DNA from: Achromobacter anxifer
Lineage (GTDB): Bacteria; Pseudomonadota; Gammaproteobacteria; Burkholderiales; Burkholderiaceae_B
DNA: 64,000 nt
Direction: 5' to 3'
NCBI RefSeq assembly: GCF_903652925.1
Contig: NZ_CAHLAR010000006.1
Coordinates: 124,001 to 188,000 of the forward strand
The notes beneath the pieces were generated by a model. That model searched no databases. It saw only the letters and a list, made by a program, of their open reading frames with translations, and was not told where the DNA came from. Of this stretch, positions 1 to 7,534 are shown in pieces (the first letter of the stretch is position 1; every line of letters starts with the position of its first letter). Made by a program: the position numbers and the translations under genes.

Positions 1-1839
1 ACCGTCATCCAGCATCGCGTAGCGCCCGCTGGCCAGCATGAGGCTGCGGCGGTAGATACCCGCCACGCGCTGCCCCTCAGCTACCGGACGATGCTCCAAG
101 CCCGTATCAGCGGCAATGTCCTTCGCGGCCTGCGCCACTTCCCGATTGCGCAACGCGCCCAGCAGATTGCGCGCCAGGATCACGCGCTGGCCGCGCCGCT
201 CGGCCAGTCCCTGTTCGGCCAGGAAATCGGCGCGCTGCTGTAGCGCCTGCTTGGCCTCGCCGCCAAAGCCCAGGTCACCCAGACCGGAGCCGCCGCCGAT
301 CAACTGCTGATCCAGCCAGGTGGCACCGATCACGCGGGCCTGCCGCTCGATGGGCAGGTGCGATTTCAGCTCCACGGCCACGCCGCCCAGGCGCTGCGCG
401 TCGTACTGGCGGCCACGCTCAGGCAAGTCACCGGGCACCTTCCATAGTCCCTCAGCGACGCGCTCCACGATGCCCGCTCGGCGCAGGGCTTCAAGGCGGC
501 GGACATGGGCCGCAACCACTTCATGCGGGTCGCGGCCATCCTTGGCCTGGCCTTGTGCAATGGCCAAGTGATGGTCGGTGCGGTACAGCCCATTGGTCGC
601 CAGCGCGGTGATGGTCTTGTCCGCTGCGCGCACCTCGGCGGAGCCTTTCACCTCGACCACTGCGCTCATGGGGTACTGCTCCAGTTCCGTCCTGGGCGGC
701 AGCGCCACATAGTGGGCCTTGCCGTCGATGCCATCGACCACCAGATAGCCCCGGTCGTACAGTTCGTCGGCCAGTCCTTTGCCCGCCACGCGGCCGATGA
801 TGGAGTGTCCATCCTCGCCCGGTTGGAACACGGCCAGGTCACGCTGCTTGCCGCCCATCGCGCGCTGCATGGTGCGGATGATGTCGCCACGTTCTCCCAT
901 GGCCCGCAAGGTTTTCTCGGCATCGGCATGCACGGCCCAAGTGCCGGGCTGGGTCTGCGTGGCAAGCCCCATGCGTTGAAGCCGCTGCAAGCGCCCGACC
1001 AGCAGCAGACGCTGGCGTTGCAGTTTGGGTTCGTTGAAGCGCTCGACCTTCACCAGGCCGTCCACCGCCTCGCGCTGGAGGGTGCGATCCAGGCTCGTCC
1101 ACCGCTCCTGTTCCACTTCGCGGGCTAGGGTGCGCTGGATCTCCAGCTCGGTGCGCGGCCCCAGCCATTCGGTGGCCAGTTCCATCGCCCGCTCGCGCAT
1201 GCCGCGGGTGATGTACTCCTGCGAAATGATGAGATCCTTGCCAGTGTCGTCCTTGCCGCACAGCACGACATGGGTGTGCGGGTTGTCGGTATTCCAGTGA
1301 TCGACCGCCACCCAATCCAGGCGGGTGCCCAGGTCGGCCTCCATGCGCTGCATCAGGTGCCGGGTGTAGGTGCGCAGGTCTTCGAGCTGCTCCGCATCCT
1401 CGGGCGAGACGATGAAGCGGAACTGGTGGCGGTCGCCCTTGCCACGCTCCTCGAAGGCGGCCGTGTCCGCCTCGTCGGTGATGGCGCCATAGGCACGGCC
1501 CTGTCCACCCTGGCGGTCCACGCCTTCGCGCTCGATGTAGCGCAGGTGCTGCACGGTGGAGCGGCCGCTGGCCTGCTGCAAATACACCAGCCGCACCTTG
1601 ACCGTGGCCCGGCGAGAAAGCGCCGTCAACGACTGGCCCGTGAAGCGGGCTGCGACATGACCGCGCCCCAGGCGCGAACCGGGGGGCTTGCCGGTGGTCT
1701 TGCGCCCCCGGCCAGAGACGCCAGCGGCCTTGCTCGTCTGGCGCAGCACCTGGGCAATGAAGGTGTCGCCGCGCTGCCTGGGCTTGCTGGGCCGCACGCG
1801 AAAACGGTCATCGTCACCGGGATTTCCGCGCTGGCTCAT
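1..1839 (-). CDS. rlxS: Relaxase, TraI/VirD2-like (Tn4371 RlxS type), 3' end beyond window
   Basis: The frame is open from an ATG at 1839 to the window edge (613 codons, no stop), so the gene is partial. Conjugative relaxases nick oriT and stay covalently attached to the transferred strand through a tyrosine. The metal-binding histidine motif is visible as DHWNTDNPHTH (residues 180-190). A plausible catalytic tyrosine is Tyr101 in the segment LRYIEREG. The N-terminus MSQRGNPGDDDRF and the remaining sequence match what I remember of the Tn4371-family DUF3363 relaxases. It is the last visible gene of the transfer module and follows traF after about 450 bp of non-coding DNA. I see no frameshift. 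Confidence 0.9.
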   Translation of the reverse strand, partial: MSQRGNPGDDDRFRVRPSKPRQRGDTFIAQVLRQTSKAAGVSGRGRKTTGKPPGSRLGRGHVAARFTGQSLTALSRRATVKVRLVYLQQASGRSTVQHLRYIEREGVDRQGGQGRAYGAITDEADTAAFEERGKGDRHQFRFIVSPEDAEQLEDLRTYTRHLMQRMEADLGTRLDWVAVDHWNTDNPHTHVVLCGKDDTGKDLIISQEYITRGMRERAMELATEWLGPRTELEIQRTLAREVEQERWTSLDRTLQREAVDGLVKVERFNEPKLQRQRLLLVGRLQRLQRMGLATQTQPGTWAVHADAEKTLRAMGERGDIIRTMQRAMGGKQRDLAVFQPGEDGHSIIGRVAGKGLADELYDRGYLVVDGIDGKAHYVALPPRTELEQYPMSAVVEVKGSAEVRAADKTITALATNGLYRTDHHLAIAQGQAKDGRDPHEVVAAHVRRLEALRRAGIVERVAEGLWKVPGDLPERGRQYDAQRLGGVAVELKSHLPIERQARVIGATWLDQQLIGGGSGLGDLGFGGEAKQALQQRADFLAEQGLAERRGQRVILARNLLGALRNREVAQAAKDIAADTGLEHRPVAEGQRVAGIYRRSLMLASGRYAMLDDG

Positions 1840-2287
1840 GATGCAGTCCCCACCAAGCCCATCGCGCCCGAGCGCATGCGGCACACGGTATTCCCAATGC
1901 CCGCAAGGCCTTGGGGCTGCTGGCGGCACGAAGCCACCTTGTGGCGAGTGCCGCCCCCAACCCACGTGCAGACTGGCTTTGCGCGCGCCGTGGTGCCGCG
2001 CCCTTCAATCTTGCCTTCCGCCTTTGCCCCTCGCTGACGCTCCGGGCAGCGGCGGCCCGGCGGCGCTGCTGCACGAGCAGCCAGCGCGCCGGCGAACGCA
2101 AACACGGCCACTGGCCGGGCGCGTTCGAGGCAAGACGCCTGCACGTTGGATGGCTGCGCCGAAGGCAGCGCGAAGTGCGGCGCGGATGCGCTCGCACTGC
2201 ACGCGCAACGACACAGCGACGGCCAGCAGCACGACACGCCCGATGGCACGATGAGATGCACGGCAGCGTGCAGCGAATCGGCGGCCA
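1840..2287. other. Non-coding region between traF and relaxase; candidate oriT
   Basis: No convincing gene is seen here. The region contains a two-tier inverted repeat (1922-1955) and a motif at 1877-1894 related to a perfect palindrome at 6772-6795. Position directly upstream of a relaxase gene is a common location for oriT, so this is a reasonable place to look. I cannot identify a nic site. Confidence 0.35.
1922..1955. repeat. Two-tier inverted repeat upstream of relaxase
   Basis: The outer arms GGCGGCAC (1922-1929) and GTGCCGCC (1948-1955) are perfectly complementary. Inside them GCCAC (1933-1937) pairs with GTGGC (1941-1945) around a CTT loop. There is no T-run on either side, so a simple terminator is unlikely. 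A relaxosome or regulator binding site is an inference from its position 83 bp upstream of the relaxase start. Confidence 0.6.
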
Positions 2288-2875
2288 TCATGGGCGCGAC
2301 TCCAGCCAGACCGGACGCGCAACGCCGATCACGGCAGCTGCGCTGACCGGCCCGAAGTAGCGGCTGTCGAACGACGCCGGATTGGTGACGCTGAGCAGGA
2401 ACAGCTCGCCGGGCCGAAGGCGGCGGCACTGCTGCCAGGATGGCAGCGGCCGGCCCCAGCGATCCGCAGACAGCACGGCGGCCGAAGGCACGCCGTCGAT
2501 GCGAACGCTGCCGCCGACGATGCACACCTCTTGCGGCGCCACTGCGCCCACTCGCTTGAGCAGGGGAATGCGTGTCGGCAGGTAGCCGCGCTGCGCAGCG
2601 AGCGCGGCAGCCTCGGCCGGCAGCGGAACCAGCACGATGGTGCCCACGGATAACCGACGTGACAGCGGGCTAGCGCGATGGTCAAGCGGATCGACGCGAT
2701 ACCAGCCGACTGCCACGCTGTCGGACGGGTTGTAGGTCAGGCGCGGCAGTGGATGCACGAAGGACGCCCAGGCCAGCGCAGCGAGGCCGCAGGCGGACAG
2801 GCCCGCCAGCACGATGCGAGCGCGCAGGCGCAAGCGAGGACGCGGTGCGGTGCCGGTAGTCGAAACGGCGGTCAT
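2288..2875 (-). CDS. traF: TraF-type conjugal transfer S26 signal peptidase
   Basis: A 195-residue membrane-anchored serine peptidase of family S26. In RP4, TraF cyclises the pilin TrbC, and the same role is likely here. An N-terminal membrane segment (about residues 21-40) is followed by the nucleophile box N-P-S-D-S-V-A-V-G-W-Y, with Ser53 the likely nucleophile, and a general-base lysine in LLKRVG (Lys107). The ATG overlaps the stop of the upstream DUF2840 gene (ATGA), so the two are translationally coupled. It lies between that gene and the relaxase, as in other Tn4371-like elements. Confidence 0.88.
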   Translation of the reverse strand: MTAVSTTGTAPRPRLRLRARIVLAGLSACGLAALAWASFVHPLPRLTYNPSDSVAVGWYRVDPLDHRASPLSRRLSVGTIVLVPLPAEAAALAAQRGYLPTRIPLLKRVGAVAPQEVCIVGGSVRIDGVPSAAVLSADRWGRPLPSWQQCRRLRPGELFLLSVTNPASFDSRYFGPVSAAAVIGVARPVWLESRP

Positions 2876-3417
2876 GGCAGCGCCCTCCCGATGAGCCAGG
2901 CGGAGTGCCGCTCGGCGGTGTATTCGGGCAGCGGCAGGCGCGCAGCGAGCCGGTTGGCGAGCGTGCGCCAGTACGCGGGCGAAACGGCAGCGGGCGCGAT
3001 GCCCAGCGCCTCGATGGCGTCGATACGCTCCAGCACGGCGCGCACCGATTGCTCACCTTCGGCGTGCAACAGCAAGCGCGCGCCCGGCTGCACGCCGGGG
3101 ATGCGCTGCTCCTCATCTAGCGGCGTGCAAGCCTGCATCACCATGAGCTGCCAGCGCACGGTGCCGTAGTCGTTGGCCTGCCAGCGAATGCGGCAGAAAA
3201 CGGCGTTCGGCAGGAACACGGCGAGACTGCGCCAGCGGTCGAACCGGTGCGTGCGCGCGGGTTCGCCGAAGCGCAGATAGAGCTTGAAACGGTGCTCCAG
3301 GAAGGCCAGCGAAACGCGCGTTAGCGGCGTTGAAATAGGCCGCGCCGCGTGTGCTGGGAATGGTGGCGCTGGTACAGCCGTGGCCGCACCAGCGGCAGGC
3401 AAAGCGGATGCGATCAT
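2872..3417 (-). CDS. DUF2840 domain protein of ICE backbone
   Basis: A 181-residue protein I recognise as the DUF2840 family, which is found almost only in Tn4371-type conjugative elements between the parA module and traF. Its function is unknown. After a low-complexity Ala/Pro-rich start (residues 1-30), the body is soluble with no membrane segment. The start overlaps the preceding gene's stop by ATGA, and its own stop overlaps the traF start the same way. It therefore belongs to one operon, parA, RHH gene, DUF2840, traF. A role in transfer or its control is inferred from this linkage only. Confidence 0.8.
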   Translation of the reverse strand: MIASALPAAGAATAVPAPPFPAHAARPISTPLTRVSLAFLEHRFKLYLRFGEPARTHRFDRWRSLAVFLPNAVFCRIRWQANDYGTVRWQLMVMQACTPLDEEQRIPGVQPGARLLLHAEGEQSVRAVLERIDAIEALGIAPAAVSPAYWRTLANRLAARLPLPEYTAERHSAWLIGRALP

Positions 3418-3698
3418 GGTGTGTTCTCCCTGCGGTGTTCTGGAAACTCGCGCTCCAGCAGGCCGCGCAGCAGTTCGGCCACCGTCACGCCTTGCGTGAA
3501 GGCCGATACCTTGATGCGCGCCCGCATGGCGGGCGTGATGTCGAGGGTCAGACGAGCCGTGTAGAGGTCGCCTTTGCCCAGCGCATCGACGTCACCTTGG
3601 CGAATCCACGCTTCGGCGTGCGGATTCGTGGGCGGGCGCGCGCCAATGCCCACGCGCTTGGCTGCGCGTTTGCTGCCGAGTGACGGCTTTGTGGTCAT
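3414..3698 (-). CDS. Ribbon-helix-helix-like partner of ParA
   Basis: A 94-residue basic protein. The N-terminal third is positively charged and disordered-looking (MTTKPSLGSKRAAKRVG). The C-terminal half (about residues 45-85) reads YTARLTLDITPAMRARIKVS and then a helical stretch, the pattern of a ribbon-helix-helix DNA-binding fold as in CopG or ParG. Its ATG overlaps the parA stop (ATGA). A small RHH protein directly after a Walker-type ParA is typical of type Ib partition loci, where it binds the centromere and represses the operon. The specific site bound is unknown. Confidence 0.7.
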   Translation of the reverse strand: MTTKPSLGSKRAAKRVGIGARPPTNPHAEAWIRQGDVDALGKGDLYTARLTLDITPAMRARIKVSAFTQGVTVAELLRGLLEREFPEHRRENTP

Positions 3699-4333
3699 GA
3701 TGGCCACCGCAGCAGTTCGTCCACCAGCGCGGTGATTTCGCGGGCGGCGGCGCTGTCGGGCGCCAGCTCGCGGGCAAGCCGGCCGGCGGCCACGCTGTCT
3801 GCGAAGACGATGCGCTGGCGTACTTCCGAGCGCAGCGCGGGCAGCGGCTGCTCGGCCAGAGCGCCGCGCGCTTCGCGTCCGATCACCGTGGTGCTGACGC
3901 GCCGGTTGATGACGAATGCCGCGCGCAGCGCAGGCCGGAACACCTGCGCCTCGCGGATCAGCGCCACCATCTCGGCGCTGGCCCACAGGTCGTAGGGGCT
4001 GGGCTGCACGGGGATCAGCACGCGCTCGGCCGCCAGCAGCGCGGAGCGCGCCAAGGCGGCGATGCGCGGCGGGCCGTCGATGACGACGTGATCGGCCCGC
4101 CTGGCGAGTTCTGGCGCCTCCTGATGCAATGTTTCGCGAGCGAGGCCCACGGCGCTGAACAGCCGTGGCAAACCTTGCTGGCTGCGGCGCTGCGTCCAGT
4201 CCAGCGCGGAGCCTTGCGGGTCGGCGTCCAGCAGTACGACGTGCTGGCCGCGCATCGCCAGCTCACCGGCGATGTGGGTGGCGAGCGTGGTCTTGCCCAC
4301 GCCGCCTTTCTGGTTGAGCAGCGCGACGATCAT
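3695..4333 (-). CDS. parA: ParA-family partition ATPase
   Basis: A 212-residue ATPase with the deviant Walker A box KGGVGKTT at residues 9-16 and the switch segment LLDADPQGS, both diagnostic of ParA/MinD proteins. The start at 4333 is preceded by GGAGGG seven bases upstream; the longer reading with 23 extra residues has no such site. At this short length it lacks the N-terminal HTH of type Ia ParA, matching a type Ib system that works with a small partner, here the RHH gene that overlaps its stop. It probably stabilises the excised, replicating form of the element. The iterons lie just upstream, between it and repA. Confidence 0.9.
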   Translation of the reverse strand: MIVALLNQKGGVGKTTLATHIAGELAMRGQHVVLLDADPQGSALDWTQRRSQQGLPRLFSAVGLARETLHQEAPELARRADHVVIDGPPRIAALARSALLAAERVLIPVQPSPYDLWASAEMVALIREAQVFRPALRAAFVINRRVSTTVIGREARGALAEQPLPALRSEVRQRIVFADSVAAGRLARELAPDSAAAREITALVDELLRWPS

Positions 4334-4496
4334 GGCCTGACCCTCCACGTTGGAAAGCCCGGCTGTTGCTGCTGTGCGTGGTGCCGCTCGGCGGTTTTCC
4401 ACCGGCGTGCGGCGCTTCTACTATCAGTTAGATGATTTAAGTTAGGGAAGTTAGAGGGGCCGCAAACCCGCACCGTTATTGGGTTTGCTGGCGATT

Positions 4497-4562
4497 CGTA
4501 CTCCTGATAGCACGATAGCCGTACTCCCGATAGCACGATACGCCGTACTCCTGATAGCACGA
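4497..4562. repeat. Three iterons (candidate replication origin of the element)
   Basis: Three 19-bp direct repeats with consensus CGTACTCCTGATAGCACGA start at 4497, 4520 and 4544. Repeats 1 and 3 are identical; repeat 2 has one C for T. The spacing is 23 and 24 bp, about two helical turns. They lie 25 bp beyond the repA stop and 164 bp upstream of parA. Direct repeats of this size and phase next to an initiator gene are the hallmark of iteron-type origins, so RepA is the likely ligand (inference). Confidence 0.8.
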
Positions 4563-4586
4563 GCCCATCCACAAGCTGCGCACCGT

Positions 4587-5444
4587 TTATCCCCGTGCCG
4601 TGAACGGCACGGGCCGGAAGGTCAGCAGCTCGGCGCCGTTGTCCGGCATTCGCTCGATGCCCAGGACGTAGCCGGGCATCGACTGCCGAGCGACTAGCGC
4701 GCGCAGGTCGTAGGCGAAGTCCGAGAAGCGCGTGGCGCTGCCCGATTTCCGATACAGGTGCCGAAAATCGAATTGCCAGCCGCCCGGTTGGCGCCCGCCG
4801 TGCTTGCGCACCAGCCGGTACAGCCATCGCTCGATCCCGCCCGTGAGCCGGAAATACGCCGGGTCGATGGTCAGTACCAGGGCGGCATCCATGACGCCCG
4901 CGTAAAACCAGTCCGGCAGGATCAGCTCCAGCCCCAAGGGCGTGCCCTTGGCATCGGCCAGTTCCTTCCATTCGTTGATCCACGAGAAGCGGTGCAGCCG
5001 TCTTCCCGTGGTCTCCCGGATGGACGTGGCCACCGTGGTGGATTGCAGGCGATCCAAGGCCGCTTTGAGACGTTGGTAGTCGCGCAGCGACGTACCGCGC
5101 CCGATGAAGCGCAGGATCTCGTAAGGCGTGGCCTGCATCAGCCGCGACGGGCGCAAGCCCGCATCGCGCGCTTCCACGATCTGACTGGCCGCCCAGATCA
5201 GGATGTCCGCATCCCAAATCGTGGCGATGCCGTGCTCCTGCGTGCCCTCCACGCGGATCGTGATGCCGCTGGCCCGGAAGTCGATCGGCGCGACGCGCCG
5301 CGACTTCGCCAGCGAGAAGAACGGAAAGGCCATCAAGTCCTGGCTGTCGCGCGGCGCCATGTCGCCCGGCAAGGCGCGAAACAGATCGAGCTGTTCGCGC
5401 TCTGGCACGGGCCGCTGCCGGGACGGCAGCGCAGTGCTGGACAT
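4587..5444 (-). CDS. repA: Replication initiator protein RepA (RPA family)
   Basis: A 285-residue protein of the replication initiator protein A family found in broad-host-range plasmids and Tn4371-type elements. Recognisable segments are MAFPFFSLAKSRR (about residues 38-50), the DADILIWAASQI stretch and the conserved winged-helix portion around GRGTSLRDYQRL. The family binds iterons and opens the origin, and three iterons are present directly 3' of the gene. This supports the idea that the element can replicate autonomously after excision. Start at ATG 5444; the AlpA-like gene ends 27 bp upstream, so both probably share a transcript. Confidence 0.88.
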   Translation of the reverse strand: MSSTALPSRQRPVPEREQLDLFRALPGDMAPRDSQDLMAFPFFSLAKSRRVAPIDFRASGITIRVEGTQEHGIATIWDADILIWAASQIVEARDAGLRPSRLMQATPYEILRFIGRGTSLRDYQRLKAALDRLQSTTVATSIRETTGRRLHRFSWINEWKELADAKGTPLGLELILPDWFYAGVMDAALVLTIDPAYFRLTGGIERWLYRLVRKHGGRQPGGWQFDFRHLYRKSGSATRFSDFAYDLRALVARQSMPGYVLGIERMPDNGAELLTFRPVPFTARG

Positions 5445-5470
5445 GGCGATGGCCTGCCGCGTGCCGCCGA

Positions 5471-5761
5471 TCAGCGCGCACGGCTGTCGGCCGAGTGGTG
5501 CTCGGCGTATTCGGGATCGGAAGTCGTCTCGAAGCTGCGGTCGGCGGCCCAGGCGTCGAGGTCGGCCACGGCGTACATGACGCGCCGGCCGAACTTGCGA
5601 AAACGCGGGCCACCGCCGAGTACGCGCTGTTTTTCCAGCGTGCGCGGCGACAGCCGCAGGTAGTCGGCGGCCTCGTCGTTGGTCAGATAACGCTGCGGCT
5701 GCGCAGCAGTGGTCGGGGCAGTGGCGGGTGCGGCAGAAGGCCGCAAGGGAGCGGGACGCAT
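5471..5761 (-). CDS. AlpA/MerR-like helix-turn-helix protein
   Basis: A 96-residue protein with a winged helix-turn-helix of the excisionase/AlpA type: RYLTNDEAADYLRLSPRTLE followed by a GGGPRFRKFGRRVMY turn and wing. The start at 5761 has GGAGG with eight bases of spacing. An upstream ATG exists but has no such site. It sits between the DUF2285 gene and repA. In this family it is assumed to control repA or to act in excision; neither can be told from the sequence. Confidence 0.82.
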   Translation of the reverse strand: MRPAPLRPSAAPATAPTTAAQPQRYLTNDEAADYLRLSPRTLEKQRVLGGGPRFRKFGRRVMYAVADLDAWAADRSFETTSDPEYAEHHSADSRAR

Positions 5762-5844
5762 AGTGAGAACCTCCGTAGCTTTCAAAGCTCCGGCCGCACA
5801 GCGCAACCGGATGGAGGCAGTCTCAGAAAACGAAGCCCTCTTGC

Positions 5845-6600
5845 TCAGGGTCGTTTTGCGTGGCCATCAAAACGACCCTTCTCAAGCGGCGCAAGCTGTG
5901 CTAGGCGGCGATAGCCGCCGCGCATCAGCGCATCGCCGCGCCGCACCAGGCGGCGTACCTTGGAGCGCAGGCCGCCGTCGCTGTACCAACCGGCCGTGGC
6001 GTCTACGCCGAACAATCCTTCGGCCACGTCGCGCAAGGACGCGCCCGCCAGGGTCGCGTCGAGCGCCTGCAGGGTGTGCAGCTCCAGTAACGCAGCAGGC
6101 GTCGGCCTGGGCCTGGTTCGCGCGGCGCTGGGCGCGTGATCGAGCACAGGCGCGGCAGCGTCGCCGCGATGGGCATAGGCGACAGCCATGCCGTCTTCCA
6201 GGCCAAAGGCCAGCGCGTAACGCTGGCAATGGCCGGGGCTGCGCGCGATCAATGCCAGCCGCTTGCCATCGTGGAGCAGGTGCTTGTGGCCGGGAATGTT
6301 CCAGAAGTCGAATCTGGCCGCGTCAGGCGGCGGATCAGCATCGGGATAGAGTTGCACCACGGCCGCATGGCCGGGCAGCCAGGCCGGATGCGCGTCACGC
6401 GCATCCAGCGCCGGGTCTTCCAGCAGGCGCAGGCCCCAGCGATACGCAGCATCGGGGCGGCGCGCACGGCGCACCCAGTCAAGCCGGTAATCAGGATGCC
6501 TACGCAAGTACTCCCAGGCCAGCGCCAGCGCATCCAGCCACAAGATGTAGAGGTAAGCCGCCGTGGGATACCAGTGAGCGACGTGATGAGGATTGACCAT
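5845..6600 (-). CDS. DUF2285 domain regulator-like protein
   Basis: A 251-residue backbone protein. The N-terminus (HHVAHWYPTAAYLYILWLDA) and the first 60 residues resemble the transcriptional-regulator-like DUF6499 segment. The C-terminal half, with LRDVAEGLFGVDATAGWYSD and RSKVRRLVRRGDALMRGGYR, is the DUF2285 domain, a helix-turn-helix-like fold. AGGAG lies eight bases before ATG 6600. In Tn4371-like elements this gene precedes the AlpA-like and repA genes. A regulatory role is inferred from fold and position. Confidence 0.8.
   Translation of the reverse strand: MVNPHHVAHWYPTAAYLYILWLDALALAWEYLRRHPDYRLDWVRRARRPDAAYRWGLRLLEDPALDARDAHPAWLPGHAAVVQLYPDADPPPDAARFDFWNIPGHKHLLHDGKRLALIARSPGHCQRYALAFGLEDGMAVAYAHRGDAAAPVLDHAPSAARTRPRPTPAALLELHTLQALDATLAGASLRDVAEGLFGVDATAGWYSDGGLRSKVRRLVRRGDALMRGGYRRLAQLAPLEKGRFDGHAKRP
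5847..5879. repeat. Perfect 12-bp inverted repeat at the 3' end of the DUF2285 gene
   Basis: AGGGTCGTTTTG (5847-5858) and CAAAACGACCCT (5868-5879) are perfectly complementary around a nine-base loop. The repeat overlaps the last codons of the DUF2285 gene. No run of T follows on the minus strand, so it is not a textbook terminator. An operator or mRNA-stabilising hairpin in front of the AlpA-like gene is possible. Confidence 0.65.
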
Positions 6601-6925
6601 GACCGTAGCTCCTGTCGAACAGCAGGAACGTCGCCACGGCGTCAGACATGCAGGAGCCTTAAATCAAGGTAGAAATCCGGTTAAGCTGTATCTGTTGGTG
6701 TCAAGGCTAATTGGCTCCGGCGTATTGCGAAATCCGTCCGAATGCGACGGCCGCCCGACTTAGAAATGTCATGCGGCACGGAATACCGTGCCGCAACTCC
6801 CGCAAAGGATCGTGGCTGTTTTTCGCATGAGGGCACTGCTTCGGTGCAAGAGTGCGGATTCAGACTTTGCGGGTCTGGAGCAAGACCGAAATAGCCTTAA
6901 TACGCCCGGCTTGGGTGCGAATGGC
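6601..6925. other. Intergenic region with a perfect palindrome
   Basis: No gene is supported over these 325 bp. The notable content is the 24-bp inverted repeat at 6772-6795. The region separates the DUF2958 gene from the DUF2285-AlpA-repA unit and should hold the promoter of the latter. I cannot pick a convincing -35/-10 pair. Confidence 0.5.
6772..6795. repeat. Perfect 10-bp inverted repeat with AATA loop
   Basis: TGCGGCACGG (6772-6781), AATA, CCGTGCCGCA (6786-6795). The palindrome could be an operator, a parS-like site or an RNA hairpin. The same GCGGCAC half-site occurs in the inverted repeat upstream of the relaxase (1922-1955), and a close relative of the whole arm plus loop lies at 1877-1894. 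Confidence 0.75.
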
Positions 6926-7276
6926 TCAATCGACGACAGAGCGGTTTTCCTGCGCCAGCCGCAGGTATTCCGACAGCGGGCGCACCGCCTGGAAGTACAA
7001 ATCCCGCGCTACGGGCTGCTTGTTCGGGCCGACGATGGAGGCCAGGTCGGACAGCTTGATGTGACCCAGCTCGGGCATACCGATGCCCACGTCCATGACG
7101 CCCCAAGCTGTATCGCCGTCGGCAGGATCGAGCGATGCCAGCAGCCAGATCGCGTGGGCGTCGGGAGTGAATAGCCGCACGACCGGCAACGGGTCGTATG
7201 GTTCACCGGCGGCGACCCGCCGCCCGTTCTCCAGCAGCGCGGCGCGCTGCTCCTCGGTGACGAGGGGAGCCTTCAT
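6926..7276 (-). CDS. DUF2958 protein of ICE backbone
   Basis: A 116-residue protein of the DUF2958 family, which is common in plasmids and ICEs and has no assigned function. It is acidic and soluble, with the conserved stretches PLPVVRLFTPDAHAIWLL, GVMDVGIGMPELGHI and DLYFQAVRPLSEYLRLA. AGGAG is seven bases before ATG 7276, which favours this start over one nine codons earlier. The gene stands alone between two hairpin-rich intergenic regions. Confidence 0.8.
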   Translation of the reverse strand: MKAPLVTEEQRAALLENGRRVAAGEPYDPLPVVRLFTPDAHAIWLLASLDPADGDTAWGVMDVGIGMPELGHIKLSDLASIVGPNKQPVARDLYFQAVRPLSEYLRLAQENRSVVD

Positions 7277-7308
7277 CGAGGTGCTCCTGTTCCAACATGG
7301 CATGTCGG

Positions 7309-7450
7309 TTTTGCGTTTCCACGCGAAAGCGTGGATGCGTATTCCACGAAAGCCGTGGAAACACGAAAGCGCAAAAGCTCAATTGTAGAAATCTGCAAAG
7401 GCACGTTGGCGGTTTCCCGGTTTCACCGGAATCCGCAGAAGCGGATTTCC
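7309..7450. repeat. Cluster of hairpins, including a predicted three-way junction
   Basis: Outer arms TTTTGCG (7309-7315) and CGCAAAA (7370-7376) are perfectly complementary and enclose two perfect hairpins. The first is TCCACGC-GAAA-GCGTGGA (7318-7335). The second is TTCCACG-AAAGC-CGTGGAA (7342-7360). A further hairpin, AATCCGC-AGAA-GCGGATT, sits at 7430-7447, and a weaker CCGG-based one lies at 7414-7430. The cluster lies between the divergent DUF2958 and XRE genes. Repeated GAAA-type loops suggest a folded RNA or a repeat-derived element; function unknown. Confidence 0.6.
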
Positions 7451-7534
7451 GTAAAAGAACGAAAAAGGGCCAAAAGCATGAATGAGTTAAAGATAACGTG
7501 GTTTTAATTGTGCTGCGAATTGACGCTTCTGTCC

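Noticed and set aside
4497-4562. Three regularly spaced repeats as a possible mini-CRISPR
   Set aside because: Spacers would be only 4-5 bp, there are no cas genes, and position beside repA fits iterons.
7309-7450. Hairpin cluster as a CRISPR array or tRNA
   Set aside because: Repeat units differ in sequence and spacing, and the fold does not match tRNA arms or invariant bases.
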